DNA of 5,070 nt from Bordetella parapertussis (lineage in GTDB: Bacteria; Pseudomonadota; Gammaproteobacteria; Burkholderiales; Burkholderiaceae_B), in contig CAMCWG010000215.1 in assembly GCA_945882005.1 (NCBI GenBank), forward strand, positions 1 through 5,070, read 5' to 3'. Below are positions 1-5,070 of this stretch, piece after piece (position 1 is the first letter of the stretch; every line of letters begins with the position of its first letter). Both the position numbers and the translations under genes were made by a program. Below the pieces are notes generated by a model. The model made no database searches. It was not told where the DNA came from and worked only from the letters and a program-made list of their open reading frames with translations.

Positions 1-1377
1 CTTGAAATGCCAGCTAAGCGCTGGGTAGTTGAGCGTTTGCAGGATGGCCAGCCTTTGTTAGAGGTTGCCATCATTGGTGGTGGTATGGCTGGCATGGCTG
101 CGGCGGCGGCCTTGCGGATGGTTGGCGTTCAAGCGGTCATCTATGATCGCGCACCGACGGGGTCCGAAGGCCCCTGGGTAACTACTGCGCGCATGGAAAC
201 GCTTCGTTCTCCGAAGCAACTCACAGGGCCTGCGCTCGGATTGCCAGCCTTAACTTTTCGCGCTTGGTTCGAAGCCCAGTTTGGCCGCGAGCAATGGGAT
301 GCACTAGACAAAATCCCACGCACGCAATGGATGGACTACTTACGTTGGTATCGTCGCGTGCTGTCACTCGATATTCGCAATGCGCACGACGTCATTCGCG
401 TCACGCCACGCAGTGATCAGTGCGTTGAACTAGAAATCAATACGCCCCAGGGTCGGCAAGTTGTATACGCGCGCAGATTAGTGATGGCCACTGGTAGGGA
501 TGGCCTAGGTGGCGCCTATGTTCCTGACATCGCAAAGACCTTACCCCGTCAGTTCTGGGCACATTCCTCTGACGCCATGGACTACGCGAGGCTGCAAGGC
601 AAGCGTGTCGCTGTCGTCGGGGCAGGCGCCTCTGCGATGGATAGCGCGGCAACTGCGCTTGAGGCTGGTGCACTGAGTGTAGATATGCTGGTACGTCGTG
701 ACGATTTGCCGCGTATCAATAAGGGTAAAGGTGCAGGTAATGCCGGTATGGTGCACGGTTTCATGAGCCTCCCTGAAAAATGGAAATGGCGTATTCGGCA
801 TTACCTCGGTACCCAGCAAGTGCCTCCACCACGTGGCAGCACACAGAGGGTGTCGAAGTTTGAGAACGCGCGCTTTAACTTTGGCTGTGCGTTAGGGCGC
901 TTTGAGGTCTTCGACAAAGACTTTGTGGTGCACACGACGAAAGGGGCCTTTGCGCTTGATTTCGTGATTTTCTCAACGGGCTTCGTGATTGACTGGTGGA
1001 AGCGCCCTGAGTACGCAGCCATCGCACCGAACGTTTTATCTTGGGGCGATCGCTTGAGTACGCTGTCTGAACCGGGTGGTCAGGAGATGATTGACTCGCC
1101 CGATCTTGGGTCCGCCTTTGAGTTCAAAGAAAACAATCCTGGGCAGTGCCCGGGTCTGGACCGGATTCATTGCTTTTGTTACCCCGCCGCGCTGACGCAC
1201 GGGACCGTTTCCGGGGATATTCCCGCTATAAGTGATGGTGCTAAACGTCTTGCCCGGGGTATTGCAGCGCACTTCTATCGCGAGGATATTGACGAACACT
1301 ATGCGCGCATGCAACGCTATGACGAGCCTGAATTGCTTGGTGATGAATGGACACCGGCAGTACCAAAGAAAAATTAA
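1..1377 (+). CDS. FAD-dependent NAD(P)-binding oxidoreductase, flavin-monooxygenase-like (5' partial)
   Basis: Predicted cytoplasmic flavoprotein that transfers electrons between NAD(P)H, FAD and an unknown substrate. Residues are numbered from the first in-window ATG (nt 7), which gives 456 aa. An FAD-binding Rossmann motif G24-G-G26-M-A-G29 follows a hydrophobic beta strand. A second, NAD(P)-type motif G205-A-G207-A-S-A210 lies in the middle, and a late 'FSTGF' motif (T324-G325) matches the ATG-like motif of this superfamily. The BVMO/FMO fingerprint FxGxxxHxxxW is not present; only a His (H186, in WAHSSD) sits at the equivalent place before the second Rossmann fold. The frame is open to base 1, no ribosome-binding site can be seen before nt 7, and related proteins as I remember them carry a longer N-terminal leader, so the true start is probably upstream. 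The stop is TAA at 1375-1377, 14 nt before the next gene, which suggests co-transcription. The superfamily is secure; the substrate is unknown. Confidence 0.88.
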   Translation, partial: LEMPAKRWVVERLQDGQPLLEVAIIGGGMAGMAAAAALRMVGVQAVIYDRAPTGSEGPWVTTARMETLRSPKQLTGPALGLPALTFRAWFEAQFGREQWDALDKIPRTQWMDYLRWYRRVLSLDIRNAHDVIRVTPRSDQCVELEINTPQGRQVVYARRLVMATGRDGLGGAYVPDIAKTLPRQFWAHSSDAMDYARLQGKRVAVVGAGASAMDSAATALEAGALSVDMLVRRDDLPRINKGKGAGNAGMVHGFMSLPEKWKWRIRHYLGTQQVPPPRGSTQRVSKFENARFNFGCALGRFEVFDKDFVVHTTKGAFALDFVIFSTGFVIDWWKRPEYAAIAPNVLSWGDRLSTLSEPGGQEMIDSPDLGSAFEFKENNPGQCPGLDRIHCFCYPAALTHGTVSGDIPAISDGAKRLARGIAAHFYREDIDEHYARMQRYDEPELLGDEWTPAVPKKN

Positions 1378-1380
1378 CTC

Positions 1381-1386
1381 AAGGAG
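1381..1386 (+). promoter_or_regulatory. Ribosome-binding site of the first CMD gene
   Basis: AAGGAG lies 5 nt before the ATG at 1392 and is the strongest Shine-Dalgarno match in the window. It decides the start: the in-frame upstream ATG at 1347 lies inside the end of the preceding gene and would add 15 residues with no ribosome-binding site. Confidence 0.8.
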
Positions 1387-1391
1387 CAACT

Positions 1392-1907
1392 ATGGTTGAT
1401 ACGAAACAAACGGACACAGTCGATCGCTTGGTCGGTTTGACCACAGAGGATCAAACGTATCAGGTGCGTCATCAGCGAGACAAGGTCGTTGCGGCGACGC
1501 AGGGCAGTGAGAACGGACTCTTTGACCCCGCGCTGGATGGTTTAACGGTCACCGAGCGTCTATATGTCGCGCTGTTTGCCTGTGTGCTAACGCCTGCGCC
1601 AGAGCTGACTAAAGAATATGTCGAGCGACTCATTCGTTTAGGTGCCGATGCGGAAATTATCGACTTTGTTTCTGCGGGTGCGCTAGAGAATATTCAAAGC
1701 CCCAGACTGCACACAATTCTTAAGTTTACGCACACCTTAATCACTGATCCGGTCAAAGCAGATCGCCAGGCACTACTCGCACTACCTCAGGCTGGACTGT
1801 CGACGCCTGAGGTGGTGACACTCGCGCAGCTGATTGCTTTTGTGTCGTATCAAGTGAGATTGGTTGCGGGACTGAAAGCGATGAAGGCCCTGGAGAAAGC
1901 AGCATGA
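1392..1907 (+). CDS. CMD domain protein (resembles Avi_7170 family), no CxxC centre
   Basis: A 171-aa, mostly helical cytoplasmic protein with a carboxymuconolactone-decarboxylase/AhpD-like fold, domain roughly residues 50-165. Visible family features are the 'LTVTERLYVAL' helix (about 51-61), a central 'RLIRLGADAEIIDFV' segment (79-93), and the late helix 'LSTPEVVTLAQLIAFVSYQVRLVAGLKAM' region (136-164), typical of the C-terminal half of CMD proteins. There is one cysteine only (C64) and no CxxC or CxxxH pair, so classical peroxidase chemistry is unlikely for this subunit alone. Its stop overlaps the start of the next gene, a catalytic-type AhpD-like protein, by 4 nt. Paired CMD proteins of this kind (Avi_7169/Avi_7170 families) are known as neighbours in other bacteria, so I infer a partner or complex role. 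The start at 1392 was chosen for its AAGGAG site. Fold assignment is good; function is unknown. Confidence 0.82.
   Translation: MVDTKQTDTVDRLVGLTTEDQTYQVRHQRDKVVAATQGSENGLFDPALDGLTVTERLYVALFACVLTPAPELTKEYVERLIRLGADAEIIDFVSAGALENIQSPRLHTILKFTHTLITDPVKADRQALLALPQAGLSTPEVVTLAQLIAFVSYQVRLVAGLKAMKALEKAA
1892..1895 (+). promoter_or_regulatory. Ribosome-binding site of the AhpD-like gene, inside the upstream CDS
   Basis: GGAG lies 8 nt before the ATG at 1904, within the last codons of the first CMD gene. Together with the ATGA stop/start overlap (1904-1907) this indicates translational coupling of the two CMD proteins. Confidence 0.6.
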
Positions 1908-2500
1908 GCGCACCCATCGATATTAAAGGCTTCACCAATGACACGCTAGGATGGAAGGCCTGGCTAGATGTAGTCTCGCTTGACACGGCAACACCTGAGC
2001 AGATGGCGGTGCTTGAAGAGAGTCACCCCAAAGCGAAGGTGTCAGACTACTACCTATTTTTAGTACATCAGCCAGAGATTCTGAAACAGCGGTCTGTTGC
2101 GTTCAACGCGATTATGTATGCTCCAGGCGGGATGCCCCGTGCCGAGCGTGAGTTGGGTGCGACGGTTGTTTCGCGTATCAACGGTTGCGTATATTGTGCG
2201 TCTGTCCACGCGCAACGCTTCGAACAATTGGCTAAGACGCAGGACGCCATTATTGAAGTCTTCAACGAGCCGCAAGGTGCGGGCACAACGCCGCGTGAAC
2301 GCGCCATCGTTGATTTTTCAATCGAGTTGACAGCGAATCCTGGCGAAGTAAATGCGCAAAGCATTGAAAAGCTCAAGGACGCTGGATTAACTGACCCCGA
2401 GATTTTGGATCTCATTCACTCTGTTGCAATTTTTGCTTGGGCGAATCGCTTGATGTTGAATCTGGGTGAGCCGGTATTTCCTTCTAAAGAATCTTCTTAA
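1904..2500 (+). CDS. Alkylhydroperoxidase/peroxidase-related CMD protein (resembles Avi_7169 family)
   Basis: A 198-aa cytoplasmic protein of the AhpD-like/peroxidase-related group, expected to reduce organic hydroperoxides through a redox-active cysteine pair. The motif 'NGCVYCASVH' gives C95-x2-C98-x3-H102, and E83 lies 12 residues before C95. This spacing equals Glu118, Cys130, Cys133 and His137 of Mycobacterium tuberculosis AhpD. The position of AhpD His132 is Y97 here, as is usual in the 'CxYC' peroxidase-related branch. A later helical stretch around 163-186 (LTDPEILDLIHSVAIFAW) is typical of the family. The N-terminal 45 residues precede the core and carry no motif I know. It is translationally coupled to the preceding CMD gene. 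The peroxide-detoxifying role fits a neighbourhood of oxygen-using flavoenzymes but is inference; some CMD proteins instead act on ring-cleavage intermediates. Confidence 0.88.
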   Translation: MSAPIDIKGFTNDTLGWKAWLDVVSLDTATPEQMAVLEESHPKAKVSDYYLFLVHQPEILKQRSVAFNAIMYAPGGMPRAERELGATVVSRINGCVYCASVHAQRFEQLAKTQDAIIEVFNEPQGAGTTPRERAIVDFSIELTANPGEVNAQSIEKLKDAGLTDPEILDLIHSVAIFAWANRLMLNLGEPVFPSKESS

Positions 2501-2502
2501 TC

Positions 2503-2508
2503 AGAGAG
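2503..2508 (+). promoter_or_regulatory. Weak ribosome-binding site of the solute-binding protein gene
   Basis: AGAGAG lies 6 nt before the ATG at 2515. It rules out the in-frame TTG at 2509, which directly abuts it and leaves no spacer. Confidence 0.5.
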
Positions 2509-2514
2509 TTGATC

Positions 2515-3498
2515 ATGCTTAAAACCTTACGTGTTATTACCTCGCTTGCAACAATCTTCTGTGCTGCGTCAACCTTTGCCCAAACGAGCGATTGGCCCGC
2601 CGCGGGTAAGCCAATTCAGTTGACTGTTCCTTCACCCGGAGGTGGTGGCACGGGGGACACTATTGCGCGTATGTTGGCTGAACAGCTTGCGATTAATTTA
2701 AAAACCAACATCGTGATTGACAATCGTCCAGGCGCTAACGGCAATATTGGCGCGGCAGCCGCTGCCAAGTTTGCACCGGACGGTTATCGGTTTTTGTTTT
2801 CTTGGGCGGGTACCTTGGCTGTGAATGCGAATCTGTATGCCAAGATCGCCTACGACCCCCAGAAAGACTTTGATCCGATCGCCCTGATTTGTGATGTCCC
2901 GAATATTTTGGTTCTGAACACGACATTACCTCCTAAAGGGGTGAAAGAGTTCATCGCGTACGCAGAGGCGAATCCCGGAAAGCTGAATTTCGGCTCGACT
3001 GGAATCGGCAGCTCCATGCATTTAGCAGGTGAACTGTTTATGCGTGAGACAGGAACAAAGATGGTGCATGTCCCGTACAACGCGCCCGGAACGGCAACCA
3101 CCAATCTGATCGCAAACGAAATTCAATTAATGTTTCAGTTGATTCCCGGTATCGCAGGTCAAGTCAAAGCGGGTAAGGTCAATGCTGTCGCAGTCATGTC
3201 GCCAACGCGTTCGCCTGCTTTGCCTGGTGTGCCCACCACTGCAGAGTTAGGGTATCCCAAACTGATGTCCTCGACTTGGTTCGCTTTGTTAGCGCCGCAC
3301 GGCACACCGCCCGCGATCATTGCGCGCATGAATGTTGAAGTAAACAAGATTTTGAAAGATCCCGCATTTCAGAAGAAACTTGCGGATATTGGCGCCACGC
3401 CGCTTGGTGGGACACCAAAAGATCTGTCCACCCATCTAGCAGCTGAACTAGACAAGTGGAGCGTCGTCATCAAAGCGGCTGGTATCAAGCCGCAATAA
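2515..3498 (+). CDS. Bug/TctC-family periplasmic solute-binding protein (tripartite tricarboxylate transporter type)
   Basis: A 327-aa exported binding protein, the usual length for the family. The signal peptide has a basic start (MLKTLR), a hydrophobic core (about 7-19) and a probable signal peptidase I site after A22 (TFA|QT). The cysteine at 16 is preceded by Phe, so it is not a lipobox. Family signatures follow: 'PSPGGGGTGD' (P39-D48) for the first ligand loop, 'DNRPGANGNIG' (D69-G79), and 'PDGY' (P88-Y91). The middle and C-terminal parts also match, with 'HVPYN', 'RSPALPGVPTTAELGYP' and 'FALLAPHGTPPAI'. Bug proteins bind small organic acids, amides or aromatic acids in the periplasm and may deliver them to a TctA/TctB membrane pair or act as sensors. 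No membrane subunits are in this window, so it may be an orphan as is common in Burkholderiales. It lies between the AhpD-like gene (14 nt) and the BVMO (40 nt). Ligand unknown. Confidence 0.94.
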   Translation: MLKTLRVITSLATIFCAASTFAQTSDWPAAGKPIQLTVPSPGGGGTGDTIARMLAEQLAINLKTNIVIDNRPGANGNIGAAAAAKFAPDGYRFLFSWAGTLAVNANLYAKIAYDPQKDFDPIALICDVPNILVLNTTLPPKGVKEFIAYAEANPGKLNFGSTGIGSSMHLAGELFMRETGTKMVHVPYNAPGTATTNLIANEIQLMFQLIPGIAGQVKAGKVNAVAVMSPTRSPALPGVPTTAELGYPKLMSSTWFALLAPHGTPPAIIARMNVEVNKILKDPAFQKKLADIGATPLGGTPKDLSTHLAAELDKWSVVIKAAGIKPQ

Positions 3499-3538
3499 AA
3501 AGTACAGGTAAAAATAAATACAAAGGGGACAGCTAAAT
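3499..3538 (+). other. AT-rich intergenic spacer, the longest gap in the cluster
   Basis: A 40-nt A-rich gap between the binding protein and the BVMO. I see no inverted repeat followed by a T-run, so no intrinsic terminator, and no convincing -35/-10 pair. Read-through is therefore likely. It ends with the ribosome-binding site of the BVMO. Confidence 0.5.
3523..3529 (+). promoter_or_regulatory. Ribosome-binding site of the BVMO gene
   Basis: AAGGGGA lies 9 nt before the ATG at 3539 and 12 nt before the adjacent in-frame ATG at 3542. The spacing favours 3539, though either could be used; the difference is one Met. Confidence 0.6.
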
Positions 3539-5070
3539 ATGATGCAAGCAGCCGCAAGCTCATCTCGCTACGACGTAATCGTCATCGGAGCCGGTTTTGC
3601 CGGCATGTACACCTTGCATCGCTTGCGGCAACTCGGCTTGCGCGCGCGGGTACTCGAAGCTGGGGATGGTGTCGGGGGAACCTGGTACTGGAATCGCTAC
3701 CCAGGGGCGCGCTGCGATGTTGAAAGTCTTGAGTATTCCTATTCGTTTTCTGAAGATCTTCAGCAAGAATGGGAGTGGCCCGAGCGTTATGCCACGCAGC
3801 CTGAAATCCTAAAGTATGCGAATCACGTCGCTGATCGCTTCGATTTGCGACGGGACATTCAGTTCAATACGCGTGTCACATCAGCTGTCTTTTTTCGCTC
3901 CTCAAACGTCTGGAAAGTCACAACGAATACAAACGAGGTGCTTGAGGCGCAGTTTTGTATCATGGCATCCGGAAACCTTTCGTTACCCCGAGTCCCGGAT
4001 TTCAAAGGCTTGGATTCCTTCAAAGGTAAGTGGTATCACACCGGTCAATGGCCACATGAAAAGGTTGAGTTCACGGGTAAGCGCGTAGGGATTATTGGCA
4101 CGGGTGCCTCAGGGATTCAATCCATACCAATTATTGCGAAGGAAGCAAAGCACCTCCATGTTTTCCAGCGCTCAGCAAACTATTCTGTCCCGGCCATTAA
4201 TCGTGTCCTTACGCCTGATGAGGTAAAGGCACATAAGGAAAAATATCCTGCGTGGCGCAAAGAGGCGTTGAAGACTCCTTTCGGTATTGCTGGTTTCCCG
4301 CCTCCAACAAAGCTTGCACTCGAGGATACGCCGGAGGCCCGTCTCGCGAGCTTTGAAAAGAAGTGGGGAACCGGTGGGAACATCAGCTTTCTGTACGCCT
4401 ACAAGGATTTACTGACGAGCAAAGAAGCTAACGAAACAGTCTGCGAGTTTGTGCGCGACAAGATCCGTACGATTGTGAAGGATCCTGCTGTTGCTGCGGA
4501 TTTGATTCCGAATGACCACTACATCGGTACGAAACGCTTGCCGCTTGATACCAATTATTACGAGACCTTCAACCGCGATAACGTGACGCTGGTCAATATA
4601 AAAAAGAATCCAATTGTTCAGATTACGGCCAACGGTATACAGACGACCGAGCAAGAGTATGCATTTGATGCGATTGTCTTTGCGACCGGTTTTGATGCGA
4701 TGACGGGTGCACTGCTGGACATCGACATTCGGGTGGATGGCGAAGCGGATCTGCGCAGCAAGTGGGTAGATGGGCCTAAAACATATCTAGGCATCATGAC
4801 CGCCGGCTTCCCAAACATGATGATCATTACGGGGCCGGGCAGCCCATCGGTCAAGACCAACATGATTGCGGCGATTGAGCAGCACGTTGACTGGATCACC
4901 GATCTACTGAAACATGTGAAGAGCCAAGGCTTGAATCGTATCGAGGCAGATCGCGACGCTGAGGAGAAATGGGTGCAGCACGTCAACGAGGTCGGTGACT
5001 CGACGCTATACCCCCTCGCTAATTCTTGGTACGTGGGCGCAAACATCCCTGGCAAGCCCCGTGTGTTTAT
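3539..5070 (+). CDS. Type I Baeyer-Villiger monooxygenase, cyclohexanone/phenylacetone-monooxygenase-like (3' partial)
   Basis: A flavoenzyme using FAD, NADPH and O2 to insert oxygen next to a ketone, giving an ester or lactone. I translated it by hand: 510 codons are open from 3539 to the right edge, against about 540 for the family, so roughly 30-40 residues are missing. In order: FAD motif G17-A-G19-F-A-G22 with E40 at the end of the second strand; the 'GGTWYWNRYPGARCD' motif (G46-D60); the BVMO fingerprint F161-K-G163-K-W-Y-H167-T-G-Q-W171-P172, an exact match to FxGxxxHxxxW(P/D); the NADPH motif G187-T-G189-A-S-G192; 'GTKRLPLDTNYYETFNRDNV', whose R333 is the likely counterpart of the catalytic Arg (R337 in phenylacetone monooxygenase); and 'ATGFD' (A382-D386). 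D60 likely corresponds to the conserved active-site Asp (D66 in that enzyme). All key residues are present, so I expect an active enzyme. The substrate (cyclic, aryl or linear ketone) cannot be told from sequence alone. Confidence 0.95.
   Translation, partial: MMQAAASSSRYDVIVIGAGFAGMYTLHRLRQLGLRARVLEAGDGVGGTWYWNRYPGARCDVESLEYSYSFSEDLQQEWEWPERYATQPEILKYANHVADRFDLRRDIQFNTRVTSAVFFRSSNVWKVTTNTNEVLEAQFCIMASGNLSLPRVPDFKGLDSFKGKWYHTGQWPHEKVEFTGKRVGIIGTGASGIQSIPIIAKEAKHLHVFQRSANYSVPAINRVLTPDEVKAHKEKYPAWRKEALKTPFGIAGFPPPTKLALEDTPEARLASFEKKWGTGGNISFLYAYKDLLTSKEANETVCEFVRDKIRTIVKDPAVAADLIPNDHYIGTKRLPLDTNYYETFNRDNVTLVNIKKNPIVQITANGIQTTEQEYAFDAIVFATGFDAMTGALLDIDIRVDGEADLRSKWVDGPKTYLGIMTAGFPNMMIITGPGSPSVKTNMIAAIEQHVDWITDLLKHVKSQGLNRIEADRDAEEKWVQHVNEVGDSTLYPLANSWYVGANIPGKPRVF

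Larger units (their letters stand above)
1..5070 (+). other. Putative single catabolic operon of five co-directional genes
   Basis: All genes share one strand, with gaps of 14 nt, a 4-nt overlap, 14 nt and 40 nt, and no terminator-like hairpin between them. The contents (two flavoproteins, two CMD proteins, one secreted binding protein) fit a substrate-degradation operon. The promoter, regulator and further enzymes such as an esterase/lactonase or dehydrogenase would lie outside the window. The operon is inferred from spacing only. Confidence 0.65.

Noticed and set aside
1036..1389. 117-aa open frame on the minus strand
   Set aside because: Antisense to the 3' end of the flavoprotein gene, with no motif and no plausible start signal.
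1347..1391. Upstream ATG at 1347 as the start of the first CMD protein
   Set aside because: It overlaps the end of the preceding gene, has no ribosome-binding site and adds 15 residues unlike the family; AAGGAG points to 1392.
2509..2514. TTG at 2509 as the start of the binding protein
   Set aside because: It touches the AGAGAG ribosome-binding site with no spacer; the ATG at 2515 has a 6-nt spacer and gives a normal signal peptide.
2545..2566. Lipoprotein signal at Cys16 of the binding protein
   Set aside because: The residues before the Cys (T-I-F) do not fit a lipobox, and a signal peptidase I site after A22 fits better.
3499..3538. Possible terminator or promoter before the BVMO gene
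   Set aside because: The gap is A-rich but has no hairpin with a following T-run and no credible -35/-10 pair.
3597..4088. Two plus-strand frames of 71 and 90 aa
   Set aside because: They are out-of-frame shadows inside the BVMO, whose own frame holds the FAD and BVMO motifs across the same bases.
4618..5055. 145-aa open frame on the minus strand
   Set aside because: It lies wholly antisense to the motif-rich BVMO gene, is rich in Ser/Arg/Cys as antisense frames often are, and shows no recognisable domain.

Overview
The window holds five genes, all on the + strand and packed head to tail. The gaps are 14 nt, a 4-nt overlap, 14 nt and 40 nt, and I see no terminator or divergent promoter between them, so it reads as the inside of one catabolic-type operon. 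Both end genes run off the window. GC content is moderate (roughly half). The Bug-type solute-binding protein and the style of the first flavoprotein point to a betaproteobacterium of the Burkholderiales (Alcaligenaceae or Comamonadaceae-like). This placement is inference from gene families, not from a marker gene.

Layout: (1) 1-1377, an FAD/NAD(P)-binding oxidoreductase of the flavin-monooxygenase-like superfamily, probably missing its N-terminus at the left edge. (2) 1392-1907, a small carboxymuconolactone-decarboxylase (CMD) domain protein without a CxxC centre. (3) 1904-2500, an AhpD-like alkylhydroperoxidase/peroxidase-related CMD protein with an intact Glu/Cys/Cys/His set, overlapping the previous gene by ATGA. 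(4) 2515-3498, a secreted Bug/TctC-family solute-binding protein. (5) 3539 to beyond 5070, a type I Baeyer-Villiger monooxygenase (BVMO) with all its diagnostic motifs, cut by the right edge.

A working model (inference): the binding protein captures an organic acid or related small molecule in the periplasm. The BVMO turns a ketone intermediate into an ester or lactone using NADPH and O2, and the first flavoprotein performs another redox step. The CMD/AhpD pair either removes peroxides formed by the flavoenzymes or acts on a pathway intermediate. The substrate cannot be read from the sequence. No RNA genes, mobile elements, CRISPR arrays or notable repeats were seen. The individual families are known; the combination is the most interesting aspect.
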